Below, piece after piece: positions 21,621 through 30,937 of a DNA stretch of 62,098 nucleotides (positions are counted from its first letter, which is position 1; each line of letters starts with the position of its first letter). Below the pieces are notes generated by a model that made no database searches, was not told the DNA's origin, and worked only from the letters and a program-made list of their open reading frames with translations. Both the position numbers and the translations under genes were made by a program. Location: contig CAYZMU010000004.1 in assembly GCA_964479595.1 (NCBI GenBank), forward strand, positions 1-62,098, written 5' to 3'. The stretch is from Firm-04 sp964479595. Its GTDB lineage: Bacteria; Bacillota; Clostridia; Oscillospirales; Ruminococcaceae.

Positions 21621-23678
21621 TTATTCATCTTTCTGCTCCATGGCGGCCGCGCGTTCATAAGCGGCGCGGTGCAGCACCTCCTGCGAATTGAGCGACGGGT
21701 CCGCGCCGGTGGGCAGAATATAGTCGCCCTCCGCGTTTCGCACACGCGCCTTGACCGGGTCGTCAAACTGCAGGCGGAATTCCCCGTAAATTCGCTGCCT
21801 CAGCGCCGGGTCCTTGACAGGCGCGCAGATCTCCACGCGGTGTTTTGTGTTGCGCGGCATGAAATCCGCCGACCCGAGATAGACCTCTCGGCGCGGTTCT
21901 GTCCCGAAGATGTAAACCCGCGCGTGTTCCAGATACCGCCCGACCACGCTTCGCACCTCAATATTTTCGGTCTGTCCGGGCACCTGCGGTATAATCGAGC
22001 AAATCCCGCGCACCAGCAGTTCCACGCGCACCCCCGCCTGCGACGCCTCCACCAGTTTCTTCATGATGGGCTTGTCGCAGAGCCCGTTCATGCGCAGCCC
22101 GATATACGCCGGCTCGCCGCTTTGCGCGTGCTCGGTTTCCTGTTCAATCTTTGAAATCACACGATTGCTTAAATCATTCGGCGCGACCAGCAAATCATAC
22201 TGCGGGTCGGGGAGTCTGCCCTCCTTGAGCGCGTCAAAGACGTTTTCGGCGTCCGCCGCGATTTGTTTGTCCGCGGTCATAAGGCAGTAGTCCGTGTAGA
22301 GCGCCGCCGTTTTCTCGTTGTAGTTCCCTGTCCCTATCTGTGTAAAATACTCCGTTCTGCCCCGGTGCAGGCGCTTGATCAGCAGCAGCTTGGAATGGAC
22401 CTTATACTGGGGCGGGCCGTAAATCACGTGTACCCCCGCGCGCTCGAGCGCCTTGGACCACTCGATATTGCCCTGTTCGTCAAAGCGCGCGCGCAGCTCC
22501 GTCAGCGCCGTGACTTCCTTGCCGCGCCCCGCCGCCTCGCAGAGCGCCGCAATCACACGGCTGTCGCGCGCCATGCGGTAGAGGGTAATCTCAATGCTTT
22601 CGACCGCGGGGTCGTCCGCCGCCTCGTCCAGCAGGCGCAGGAACGGCCGTATGCTCTCATACGGGTAATTGAGCAGGATATCCTTCTTGCGGATTTGCGT
22701 GAACATGGAGCGGTGTTCCTGTACCGCGGCGGATTTCTGCGGAACCATGCGCTCGTACTGCAGCTTGGGGTCTGTCACGATGTGCTTGCACTCGTAGACA
22801 AAGGAGAGGTCCAGCGGCGCCTTCGCGTAGAAAACCTGCTTCTGCGTGACATTGAGTTTCTTGCAGAGATATTCCAGCGCCGGCTGATAGAACGTCTCGG
22901 AAAGCTCCAGCCGCACCGGGGAGAGCCGCTTGCGTTCCTGCAGCATAATCTGCATATCCGCGCGCGTGTCGCCCGTCTTTAAGTCGTCGACGTCCTCCGG
23001 GGTAATGCTCGCGGAACGCGTGACGCGCAGAATCGTTTTGTCAATGACGCGGCAGTTTCCGAAGACGGTGTGCGCGAACGCGAGAATCACATCTTCGGAG
23101 AGAATGAACCGTCCGTCCGTCCCGAGCAGAATCACCCGCTGGCATTGGTCCGAAACGGGCAGAATCCCCATGCGCATTCCGCTTTTGGATTCCAGACGCA
23201 GCAGAATGTACAGCGCGCGGTCGCGCAGAAACGGGAAGGGCTTGCCCTTGTCCACGATAATCGGGATGGAGAGCGGGCGAATCTCGCGCTTGAACCATTC
23301 CGCCGCCAGACTTTGTTCCGCGGCGGTCGCGGTGTGCATGGTCACCTGTTCGAGCCCGTGCGCGCGCAGCTCGTTCATAATCTCGTGATAGACCGCGTCG
23401 CGCTGCGCGGAGAGCTCGCGGACCTCCGCGTAAACGGCGTTGAGCTGGTCCTTGGGCTTCATCTTGGAGAGTTTGTCCTTGGCCTTGGGCGTTTCGCGCT
23501 GCTTTCTGAGCAGGTTCCCGACCCGCACGCGGAAAAACTCGTCCATATTGCTCTGGAAAATCGCCGTGAAGCTCAGCCGCTCGAGCAAAGGATTCGTCTC
23601 GCACTGCGCCTCCTGAAGAATCCGCTCCTCAAAGCGCAGCCACGAAAGTTCTCTGTTTTCAAAAATCGTCTCTTTCAT
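21621..23678 (-). CDS. ppk1: polyphosphate kinase 1
   Basis: Reversibly polymerises the terminal phosphate of ATP into polyphosphate; membrane-associated. 685 residues. The start MKETIFENRELSWLRFEERIL matches the family N-domain. The catalytic histidine sits in YKVHSKLLLIKR (about residue 420), and the second PLD-like half ends with NTKHRVEICAPV. All four domains are present at normal length. It lies 23 nt downstream of the GH26 gene and 23 nt upstream of the transporter. No exopolyphosphatase or pho regulator lies beside it. Confidence 0.95.
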   Translation of the reverse strand: MKETIFENRELSWLRFEERILQEAQCETNPLLERLSFTAIFQSNMDEFFRVRVGNLLRKQRETPKAKDKLSKMKPKDQLNAVYAEVRELSAQRDAVYHEIMNELRAHGLEQVTMHTATAAEQSLAAEWFKREIRPLSIPIIVDKGKPFPFLRDRALYILLRLESKSGMRMGILPVSDQCQRVILLGTDGRFILSEDVILAFAHTVFGNCRVIDKTILRVTRSASITPEDVDDLKTGDTRADMQIMLQERKRLSPVRLELSETFYQPALEYLCKKLNVTQKQVFYAKAPLDLSFVYECKHIVTDPKLQYERMVPQKSAAVQEHRSMFTQIRKKDILLNYPYESIRPFLRLLDEAADDPAVESIEITLYRMARDSRVIAALCEAAGRGKEVTALTELRARFDEQGNIEWSKALERAGVHVIYGPPQYKVHSKLLLIKRLHRGRTEYFTQIGTGNYNEKTAALYTDYCLMTADKQIAADAENVFDALKEGRLPDPQYDLLVAPNDLSNRVISKIEQETEHAQSGEPAYIGLRMNGLCDKPIMKKLVEASQAGVRVELLVRGICSIIPQVPGQTENIEVRSVVGRYLEHARVYIFGTEPRREVYLGSADFMPRNTKHRVEICAPVKDPALRQRIYGEFRLQFDDPVKARVRNAEGDYILPTGADPSLNSQEVLHRAAYERAAAMEQKDE

Positions 23679-23701
23679 AGGTTCATTCTCCCTCGCGCTC
23701 T

Positions 23702-25324
23702 TCAGCTGCCCGCCGTCATTTCCCGGTAGTCGTAAAGGGTAAGCGCAAAATCGGAATTATAAAAATCATAAAGCGTGTCGCTCGAAAAATAGGTGTCGTC
23801 AAAACCGCCCGTCGGCGTCATGAGATACTCCCCGTACCACAGCCCGCAGAACAGCCACCCCGCGTTGTCCAGCCGCATTCTTTCGAGGTCCGGCAGCGAG
23901 CCGCATTCGCTGATGCCGAGCATCTTCTTCCTCCCGGTGATGTCCGAAAGGGTTCGGAACTGTTCATAGCGGCTGCCGTATTCCATTTCCGGGCGCAGGT
24001 AGATGTCCATGGTCGCGATGTCATAGGTCTGCTCCGGGACAAGATACGCGCTGCTCTGACCGTTCCAGAGCCAGATGAGGTTGTGCAGCCCATGGTAGTC
24101 CGTGAGGCGCTCAAAGAGCAGGTTCCAAAGCTTGATATACGGCCCCTCGCCGGCCGCGCCCCACCAGAACCATCCGCCGCCCGCCTCGTGCAGCGGGCGC
24201 CACAGCACCGGGATATCCATATTCGCGAGTTTGCGCAGCGACCGCGCGACATCGTCAATCCCCAGCAGCAGCTCCAGCGCGTCCGCGGGACATTCGCCCG
24301 CTCTGACCGCCTCGCGCGCCTCGTCCGCGCTCATCATGGCGAGTGTCGGGATATCCGCGTTTTCCAGCGCCGCCGCAAGATCAAAATCCGCCTCGTCCGC
24401 GTAGACCGAATCGTACCCCGGCGCGTTCCAGTGCCACATCAGCCCCACGATGCCGCCCTCGCGCAGGTACCAGTCCGCCGCGGCGTCAATCTGAGCGTTG
24501 TCGTCGGCGGTGCCCAGCTCCCCGAACCGGATGGCGGGCAGCTGTCCGGTCATGTTGTCAATGAGGCGCAGTTCAAAGTTCTCCGCGCTCGAGGCGTACT
24601 GCCCCGTCAGAATGCCGCTGCCCCACTGCTCCTTGAGAAAGCCGTAGAGCGCTTTGGTGTTTTCCGCGGCGTTTGGGTCGCAGGGCGCGTCGGCAATCTC
24701 AAATTCCGTGCCGTAGACGGAGGAATCATTCGTAATTTCAATATAATCAACGTCAATGCCGTTGTCAATCGTGTCAATCGCCAGAACGGCGTCGCCCTTG
24801 TTCAGGAAAATCCCGTAAAAGGTGACCCGCACGAAGGTTTTGGTCTGCCGCATCGTGAAAGGGGAGAGCAGCTCGCCGTTGATGCGCAGCGCGTTGGTCA
24901 CCTCGTCGTTCGCGCCCACACAGATAGTCACCGCGTAGTGCTGCGTCGCGGGAATCTGTACAGGAATCTCCAGCGCGGATTCCGTCGCGTCGGGCAGCCC
25001 CGTCAGATAGCCGATGCCGGAATATCCCCAGCGCGAATCCCCGACCTGAGCCCCGGGCGGTTTCTCCTCAACATATTCCGCCTCCGCGGTGATGAGCGTT
25101 TCCGCCTGCTCTATTTCGGGTACGGAAACGGCGCGGACATCCGGGGGCAGTTCGTCCGCCTCCAGCTCCCGCGCGGGATTCGCGACATAGAACCGCGATT
25201 TCTCCTCGCTGCGGCGCTTTGCGGTGCCCGGATTGAAGTAGGCGAACATCACAGAAGCCGTCACAACGCAGACAAGCGGCAGCAAGACATATTGACACAC
25301 GCGGTGCCGGCGTGTCGGATTCAT
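23702..25324 (-). CDS. membrane-anchored beta-mannanase: CBM35-like - GH26
   Basis: 540 residues. An N-terminal membrane anchor (about 9-30, CQYVLLPLVCVVTASVMFAYF) follows a positively charged start and has no clear cleavage site. A CBM35-like module (about 72-200; ETLITAEAEYVEE, GYSGIGYLTGL, VDYIEI) leads to a family 26 catalytic domain (about 220-530). The acid/base is in LWRPLHEAGGGWFWWG and the nucleophile in GISECGSLPD, both intact, so activity on mannan is expected. In contrast with the GH9 enzyme, it has no dockerin and should stay at the cell surface, working outside the cellulosome. ATG at 25324 with a GGGGGG site 6 nt upstream. Confidence 0.9.
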   Translation of the reverse strand: MNPTRRHRVCQYVLLPLVCVVTASVMFAYFNPGTAKRRSEEKSRFYVANPARELEADELPPDVRAVSVPEIEQAETLITAEAEYVEEKPPGAQVGDSRWGYSGIGYLTGLPDATESALEIPVQIPATQHYAVTICVGANDEVTNALRINGELLSPFTMRQTKTFVRVTFYGIFLNKGDAVLAIDTIDNGIDVDYIEITNDSSVYGTEFEIADAPCDPNAAENTKALYGFLKEQWGSGILTGQYASSAENFELRLIDNMTGQLPAIRFGELGTADDNAQIDAAADWYLREGGIVGLMWHWNAPGYDSVYADEADFDLAAALENADIPTLAMMSADEAREAVRAGECPADALELLLGIDDVARSLRKLANMDIPVLWRPLHEAGGGWFWWGAAGEGPYIKLWNLLFERLTDYHGLHNLIWLWNGQSSAYLVPEQTYDIATMDIYLRPEMEYGSRYEQFRTLSDITGRKKMLGISECGSLPDLERMRLDNAGWLFCGLWYGEYLMTPTGGFDDTYFSSDTLYDFYNSDFALTLYDYREMTAGS

Positions 25325-25336
25325 AATAGCCCCCCT

Positions 25337-26506
25337 TTAAGGCAGCATTTGCGCGATGGTATCCCGCGCGGCCTGAAGCTGGGTGTCCTCCTCGGAATTT
25401 TCGTCCTGAACGCAGGGTACGTCAGGTTCCAGCCCGACCCCGTGATAGCAGGGCGTTTTCGCTGTCGCGTAGGTCGCGGTCGTCAGCGTGAGCCCGCCGC
25501 CCGAAAGCGGAAACGTCGTCTGCATGACGCCCTTGCCGTAGGTCTTTTCCCCGACAAGTTTCGCGCCCATGTAATCGCGCAGCAGACACGCGAAAAGTTC
25601 CGAGGCGCTCGCGGTGTTGCCGTTGACCAGCACGACATACGGCATCTGCGCGGATTCCGCGTCTGAGGTGAGAATCGGCGTGGCGTTCTGGTCCTTGTCG
25701 TAGGAAAACGCCAGATCCCCCTCCGGCAGAATCGGGTCTACCATAGTTTCCAGCGCGGAAAGCACGCCTCCGCCATTGTCGCGCACGTCAAAAATGAAGC
25801 CCTTCGCGCCCTGTCCGCGCAAATCGCCGAACGCGTCCAGAAACTGGTCGGCGGAAACAAGGCGGAATTTCGTAATCTGAATGTACCCGATATCATTATC
25901 GAACATCTCCGCGCGCACCGTTTCCTCGTCAATCCGCACGCGCTCCACGGTGATGTCAACGACCTCGCCCGAATCGCCCTTTTTGACGCGCAAAGAGACG
26001 GAAGTCCCCGCCTCGCCCGGGATTTTGTTGATGGCGCCCTCGTAGTCCTGCGCGACGGGGAGCCCTTCTACCTCGACAATACTGTCGCCCGGCTTTATAC
26101 CCGCTTTGTCCGCGGAACCGCCCTCAGCGACATCAACAATGTTTGCCGAGTCGCCGTCCCCGCGCTGCACCGTGACGCCGATGCCCGTGTAGACGCCCTC
26201 GTTGCTGTCCTCGTACGCCTCGAAATCGTTCTCGGCGCGGTAGACGCTGTAGGGGTCGCCGAGCCCCGCCACATAGCCTTCCAGAATCCCGTCCATGACG
26301 CCCTGTTCGGGGATTTCGGTGTAATATTCCTCCCGCACTTTCGTGTCGAGTTCCTCAAGTTTCTCATATTTGTCGGAAAGCCTGTCTACTTCGGTGATTT
26401 TGTCGTTAAACGCCTTGCGCGTGAACGAAAGGGTCAGGATAAACGTGACCGCGGCCGTGAGCGCCGCGATGCTGACAGCAAGGCTCAGACTGATTTTTTT
26501 GTTCAC
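25337..26506 (-). CDS. carboxyl-terminal processing protease, S41 family
   Basis: A serine protease of the CtpA/CtpB type, anchored by an N-terminal membrane segment (about 6-29) and acting on the outer face. 389 residues: helical region, PDZ domain (about 100-180; GIGVTVQ, AGIKPGDSIVEVEG), then the catalytic core with the serine in NGNTASASELFA and the lysine in GEKTYGKGVMQ. GTG start at 26506. It follows the ftsE-ftsX-M23 genes, a common arrangement in Firmicutes that links it to wall remodelling at division or to sporulation signalling. Confidence 0.93.
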   Translation of the reverse strand: MNKKISLSLAVSIAALTAAVTFILTLSFTRKAFNDKITEVDRLSDKYEKLEELDTKVREEYYTEIPEQGVMDGILEGYVAGLGDPYSVYRAENDFEAYEDSNEGVYTGIGVTVQRGDGDSANIVDVAEGGSADKAGIKPGDSIVEVEGLPVAQDYEGAINKIPGEAGTSVSLRVKKGDSGEVVDITVERVRIDEETVRAEMFDNDIGYIQITKFRLVSADQFLDAFGDLRGQGAKGFIFDVRDNGGGVLSALETMVDPILPEGDLAFSYDKDQNATPILTSDAESAQMPYVVLVNGNTASASELFACLLRDYMGAKLVGEKTYGKGVMQTTFPLSGGGLTLTTATYATAKTPCYHGVGLEPDVPCVQDENSEEDTQLQAARDTIAQMLP

Positions 26507-26530
26507 AAACAGAACAGACCTTTCCGATTC

Positions 26531-26570
26531 AAAATCCGGCGCGGCATAGAAACCCAGACTATGCCGCGCC
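26531..26570 (-). terminator. hairpin terminator between the M23 gene and ctpA
   Basis: A perfect 12-bp stem (GGCGCGGCATAG with CTATGCCGCGCC) around 9 nt. On the minus strand the exit is GGATTTTGAA, a short T-run, so termination may be partial and ctpA may receive read-through. Confidence 0.75.
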
Positions 26571-26614
26571 GCAGCGTTTTCGAGAAATACCGCGAAGCGG
26601 CGGTTTTCGTGAAA

Positions 26615-28087
26615 TCAATAGAGATATTTCATGGGGTCCACATAAGTTCCGCCGACCAGCACGCTGAAGTGCAGGTGCGGCCCGGTGGAATTGCCCGTGG
26701 AACCGATGTGGCCTATCACCGTGCCGGCGGAAACCTGCTGCCCGACCGACACATTCAGGCTGTACAGATGCGCGTAAAGTGTGCGCAGACCGTTGCCATG
26801 GTCAATGACGACATAGTTTCCGAAGCCGCTGTTGCAGCTGCAGCCGTTGTAGTGCGTGCATTTGGAGTAGGTCTTGACGACCGTTCCCGCCGCCGCCGCG
26901 CAGGCGTTGGATTTGTAGATGCCGCCGCCGGAAATGTCAATGCCGTTGTGGGCTCTGCCCCAGCGCTGACCGAACGGGCTCGAGATGTGGTAGAATCCCG
27001 GCGCGGGCCACGCGAGCGATCCGCCCTGATACTGCGGCGTGCCTGAGGCGGGCGGGGCCTGTTCGGTAGTCGTCGTTGACGACGAGGAAGGCTGTTTCGT
27101 GGTCGTGACAGTCGTCCTGGAAGTCTGCTGTGGCTGTGTGCCCTGCTGAGAAGTCTGCGTCGGCTTGGTGGGAGTTGTGGCGGTCGCCTGTGCCGCAGCC
27201 TCCTGCTTTCTGCGCTCCTCTTCTTCCTGACGTCTGCGTTCCTCTTCCTGCTGCCGCAGCTGCTCTTCATACGCCTGTCTCGCGGCTTCCGCCTCCAGAC
27301 GTTCGCCTTCCGCCTCCAGATCCAGCAGTTCCTGCTGTGCCGCGGAGAGCTGGCCGTTTGCCGCCGCCTCGTCCAGCGCGAGCTGCTTCTTGGATTCTTC
27401 CGTCTGCGCCATCGCCTCGTCCAGCTCCGCTCTGGAGCTCGCGAATTCCTGCTTGACCGAATCGAGTTCCGCCTGCTTGACGTTGAGCGCCTGCAGCCGC
27501 GCGGAGAGGTCGTCCTGATTCGCGTTGAGTTCGGAGAGCTGGCGCTTGAGATTGCTCACCAGATTGTCGTCGTGCTTGGCGATACGGTTCATCATATCGA
27601 TTCTGGTCAGCACGTCGTAGAAATCGCTGGAGCCGACCAGCGCGGAGAGAATGCTGTCATTGCCGTGAATATAGAGCGAGCGGATACGCGCCTTGAAAAC
27701 CTCAAGCCCCTCATCGACCGCTTCCTGCTGCTGCGCGATTTTGCTCTCCAAGCCCGCGACGCCGGACTGTTTGTCCGCGATTTCCGTGTTCAGGCTCTGA
27801 ATCTGCGCGTCAATCAGCGCCATTTTGCCATTGATTAAATCAATTTTCTCCTGCAGCGCGGTCTGATATTCCTCGGTGTCCTCTTTTTCCCGCCCGAGCG
27901 CGGCGAGCTCCTGCTGCTTGGCCTCAATCTGCGCCTGTTTCTCTTTCTTTTCCGCCTCGACCTCCTGCAGCGTCTTCGCGTACGCCACTTCTTCCGGTTC
28001 AGGCAGCTGCTCCGGCCGCAGCGCGCCCGCCATCAGAAACATGGCCGCGAGCACAGCCGCCGCCCTGAGAAATCCGCGCCTTTTCAA
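26615..28087 (-). CDS. FtsEX-associated murein hydrolase (PcsB/EnvC-like, M23 domain)
   Basis: 490 residues, exported (signal about 1-30). A long coiled coil (about 38-300, rich in Glu/Gln/Ala heptads) is followed by a Thr/Ser/Pro/Gln linker (about 300-350) and a C-terminal LytM/M23 metallopeptidase. Zinc ligands are seen in HNGIDISGG (H then D) and GPHLHFSV (HxH). A cysteine-rich insertion, KCTHYNGCSCNSGFG, extends a loop of the catalytic domain. The position right after ftsE-ftsX marks it as the hydrolase switched on by FtsEX at the septum. TTG start at 28087 with a modest AAGG site. Confidence 0.92.
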   Translation of the reverse strand: MKRRGFLRAAAVLAAMFLMAGALRPEQLPEPEEVAYAKTLQEVEAEKKEKQAQIEAKQQELAALGREKEDTEEYQTALQEKIDLINGKMALIDAQIQSLNTEIADKQSGVAGLESKIAQQQEAVDEGLEVFKARIRSLYIHGNDSILSALVGSSDFYDVLTRIDMMNRIAKHDDNLVSNLKRQLSELNANQDDLSARLQALNVKQAELDSVKQEFASSRAELDEAMAQTEESKKQLALDEAAANGQLSAAQQELLDLEAEGERLEAEAARQAYEEQLRQQEEERRRQEEEERRKQEAAAQATATTPTKPTQTSQQGTQPQQTSRTTVTTTKQPSSSSTTTTEQAPPASGTPQYQGGSLAWPAPGFYHISSPFGQRWGRAHNGIDISGGGIYKSNACAAAAGTVVKTYSKCTHYNGCSCNSGFGNYVVIDHGNGLRTLYAHLYSLNVSVGQQVSAGTVIGHIGSTGNSTGPHLHFSVLVGGTYVDPMKYLY

Positions 28088-28126
28088 TCTGCCTTCACCC
28101 CTGTTCGTTTATAAATCGCTGTATGC

Positions 28127-29044
28127 TTACATATTCGCCGCGTGGTATTTCAGGTGCGCGCGCGTGGACATCACACTGCCAATCGCGCCAATCAGCGCGC
28201 CCGCCACGAGATACGACAGCGTCACCGGAATGGCGATGCGGTCGTAGGAGATGATACTGCTTAAACCGAACGTGCTTAAGTAGTCATAGCCCGAGAGCAG
28301 GTTCACCAGCGAGTCATACGAGAACCACGTCAGGAAAGTCGCGAACACGCCCGCCATAAAGCCGTTTATCATGCCTTCCACGAAGAACGGGAAGCGGATA
28401 AAGCTGTTGGTCGCGCCCACGCTCTGCATAATGCTGATTTCGCGCCTCCTCGCGAAGACGCTCGCGCGTGTGGTGTTGGAAATGATGACCATGGAAACAA
28501 TCAGCAGCGCGATGATGACCGCCGAGGCGACTACCGTCACGACCCGCCGGATTTCCGTCAGCATTTCCACAAAATCGTCAGGAGATTTCACATATTCCAC
28601 GCCCGACAGCGCCGTAACGGCGGCTGCCGTTTCGTTCATCAGAGAGATATCCCGAATCCGCACGCGGTAGGAATCCGGCAGGGGATTGTCTCCGCCGAGC
28701 GCCGCGAAGAGATCCGCGTCCTCGTCCATGTCCTGCTCAAGCGAATCCAGCGCCTCCTCCTTGGAATAGAACGTGACACTGTCCACATTGCTCATGCCCC
28801 TGAGCGTCTCCCCGATTTCCTCCGTCCGCGCCGCGTCCGCGCTCTCGAGCAGGTAGACGATCATTTCGTTCTTGTTCTCCACGCCGCCGATAATCGCGTT
28901 GACATTGATGTAGAACAGAACGGAAATCCCGACCAGCAGCAGGCTCACGAGCAGTACGCAGAAAGAGGCGAACGCCATGACGCGGTTCTTCCAGACATTG
29001 TCAAAGCCCTGCGCGACAAGATACCGAAAACTGCTAGGCTTCAA
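28127..29044 (-). CDS. ftsX: cell division ABC transporter permease FtsX
   Basis: Membrane partner of FtsE that converts ATP hydrolysis into activation of the extracellular murein hydrolase. About 305 residues: a first membrane helix (about 20-45), a large outer loop of about 125 residues, then three helices in the FtsX domain (VVASAVIIALLIVSMVIIS, FVEGMINGFMAGVFATFL, LSYLVAGALIGAIGSVMS). The start is decided by the ribosome site: GGAGG lies 8 nt before a TTG at 29044 (MKPSSFRYLVAQGF). A second TTG at 29059 has no such site. It overlaps the end of ftsE by 11 nt. Confidence 0.93.
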   Translation of the reverse strand: MKPSSFRYLVAQGFDNVWKNRVMAFASFCVLLVSLLLVGISVLFYINVNAIIGGVENKNEMIVYLLESADAARTEEIGETLRGMSNVDSVTFYSKEEALDSLEQDMDEDADLFAALGGDNPLPDSYRVRIRDISLMNETAAAVTALSGVEYVKSPDDFVEMLTEIRRVVTVVASAVIIALLIVSMVIISNTTRASVFARRREISIMQSVGATNSFIRFPFFVEGMINGFMAGVFATFLTWFSYDSLVNLLSGYDYLSTFGLSSIISYDRIAIPVTLSYLVAGALIGAIGSVMSTRAHLKYHAANM

Positions 29045-29723
29045 GTTCCGTGCCTCCAATCACCTCGTCAAACACAACCTCGCCCTGGCTGATGTTGATG
29101 ATTCTGCCGCCGAAGTGGCGTACCATTTCATGCGCGTGCGTGACCATCAGAATCGTCGTGCCGCACGCGTTGATGCCCTGCAGCAGCTCCACGAGTTCAT
29201 AGGCGAGCTCCGGGTCCACGTTGCCCGTGGGCTCGTCCGCGATAAGCAGCGCGGGCTCGTTGACAAGCGCCCTCGCGAGCGCGCACCGCTGCTGTTCCCC
29301 GCCGGAGAGTTCGCTCGGGTAGCTGTCCGCCTTGTCCGCGAGCCCCACCAGCGAAATGACATAGGGCACGCGCTTCTTAATCTGCTTCATCGGCGCGTCA
29401 ATCACGCGCAGCACAAACGCGACGTTCTCGTAGACGGTCATGGTGTCAATCAGGCGGTAATCCTGAAACACCACGCCGATGGTCCGCCGAAACTCCGCGA
29501 CTTTGCGCTTTTTCATTTTTGTGAGGTTATAGCCGTTGACAAAAACTTCTCCGCTGTTCGCGTCCAGCTCCTTGAGCAGGAGCTTTATCAAGGTGCTTTT
29601 TCCCGCTCCCGAACGCCCGATGACGAAGGCAAACTCCCCGTCCTCCACTTTCAGGCTCACGTCCGACAGCGCTTCCACACCCGTGCTTTCATACGTAACG
29701 GAAACATCTTTCAGTTCAACCAT
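29034..29723 (-). CDS. ftsE: cell division ATP-binding protein FtsE
   Basis: Cytosolic ATPase of the FtsEX complex. 229 residues with Walker A GRSGAGKST, the Q-loop region VVFQDYRLID, signature LSGGEQQR, Walker B LLIADEPTGNVD, and the H-loop VTHAHE. ATG at 29723 with AAGGGGG at 7 nt. First gene of the ftsE-ftsX-M23 set; its stop codon lies inside the ftsX start region. Confidence 0.96.
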   Translation of the reverse strand: MVELKDVSVTYESTGVEALSDVSLKVEDGEFAFVIGRSGAGKSTLIKLLLKELDANSGEVFVNGYNLTKMKKRKVAEFRRTIGVVFQDYRLIDTMTVYENVAFVLRVIDAPMKQIKKRVPYVISLVGLADKADSYPSELSGGEQQRCALARALVNEPALLIADEPTGNVDPELAYELVELLQGINACGTTILMVTHAHEMVRHFGGRIINISQGEVVFDEVIGGTELEA

Positions 29724-29757
29724 CCGGAATCCCCCTTTCCAACGGCTTCGCGCCGCG

Positions 29758-30843
29758 TCAGAACTTCACGGGGCTCGCGGAGAGATATTTCTTCACCATC
29801 AGCGCGATCTTGAAGATAATCGCGTGGTCGAACTCGCGCAGGTCAAGCCCGGTGAGTTTCTTGATTTTCTCAAGGCGGTAGACCAGTGTGTTGCGGTGCA
29901 CAAAAAGCTTTCTCGAGGTTTCCGAGACATTCAGGTTGTTTTCAAAGAAGCGCTGAATCGTAAAGAGCGTCTCGTGGTCCAGACTCTCAATGCTGCCGCG
30001 CTTGAAAACCTCGTGCAGGAACGTCTCGCACAGCGTCGTCGGCAGATGGTAGATAAGCCGCGCGATGCCTAAGTTGTCATAGCTTACAATCACTTTGTCC
30101 GTGTCAAAGACCTTGCCGACCTCAAGCGCCATCTGCGCCTCCTTGAACGACCGCGCGAGTTCCTTGACCCCGACCACCGTCGTGCCGATGCCGACATTGA
30201 CGCGCGTATAGAATTCGCTCGAGAGCGTGTCCGCGATGGAGCGCGCGAGCTTTTCGAGATCCTTGCTCTCTACCGAGGGCTTGACTTCCTTGACCAGCAC
30301 AATGTCCGTTTCCGTAATGTTAAATACAAAATCCTTGCTCTTGTCCGGGAAGAGATTCTGAATGACGTCATACGCGGAGATGTCGTTCGCGGAAACAATG
30401 CGAATCAGAAACACCACATGGCTTATCTCCGCGCTGAAATGCAGCTCCCGCGCCTTCACCACAATGTCGCCGGGCAGAATGTTGTCCAGCACCACGTTCT
30501 TGATAAAGTTGCCCCGGTCATATTTTTCGTCATAATACTGCTTGATGCTCGCCATGGAAATCGCGAGAATATCCGCGTATTTCGCGGCGGTTTCATCTGT
30601 TCCCTCCACAAAAACCGCGTAGTCCGGCGAGGCGGTCACCCCGAAGGGCTTGTAGGTGAAGCCGTCCCGGATGAACAGATCCCCCGATTCGTTCATGTCC
30701 ATGGAGATGAAGTCATTGGTCGTGCCGACTCTGGTCTGGTCGCTGCACGCGATGATGGTCGCGGTCTCGTCCACGACACCGACCGTGGCGTGAATGGCGT
30801 CGTGCATCTCAGAGACAAGCCCCTGAAAAGGTTTGTTAGACAT
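29758..30843 (-). CDS. CdaR/PucR-family transcriptional regulator
   Basis: 361 residues. The C-terminal PucR-type helix-turn-helix is clear (TIQRFFENNLNVSETSRKLFVHRNTLVYRLEKIKKLTGLDLREFDHAIIFKIALM), and the middle resembles the GGDEF-like region of CdaR regulators. The N-terminal third (residues 1-110) is a small sensor-like domain beginning NKPFQGLVSEMHDAIHATVGVVDETATIIACSD. In other bacteria the family responds to sugar diacids or purine breakdown, but no catabolic genes lie next to it, so its signal is unknown. The start is the ATG at 30843 with AAGGGA about 10 nt upstream. Confidence 0.88.
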   Translation of the reverse strand: MSNKPFQGLVSEMHDAIHATVGVVDETATIIACSDQTRVGTTNDFISMDMNESGDLFIRDGFTYKPFGVTASPDYAVFVEGTDETAAKYADILAISMASIKQYYDEKYDRGNFIKNVVLDNILPGDIVVKARELHFSAEISHVVFLIRIVSANDISAYDVIQNLFPDKSKDFVFNITETDIVLVKEVKPSVESKDLEKLARSIADTLSSEFYTRVNVGIGTTVVGVKELARSFKEAQMALEVGKVFDTDKVIVSYDNLGIARLIYHLPTTLCETFLHEVFKRGSIESLDHETLFTIQRFFENNLNVSETSRKLFVHRNTLVYRLEKIKKLTGLDLREFDHAIIFKIALMVKKYLSASPVKF

Positions 30844-30924
30844 AATCAAATTCCCTTCGCTTTCTTTAGGATTCCAAGTCCCGCGCCGACGCGCGGCGAG
30901 GCCTTCGAAAGAGCCCTGAAACTA

Positions 30925-30937
30925 TTACAAATTGTAA
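30925..30937. promoter_or_regulatory. palindrome upstream of the CdaR-type regulator
   Basis: TTACAA-A-TTGTAA is a perfect 13-base palindrome about 80 bp upstream of the regulator start, in an AT-rich stretch of the 241-bp gap 30844-31084. On the minus strand, TACAAT within it could serve as a -10. Candidate autoregulatory operator; nothing else is clear in this gap. Confidence 0.4.
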
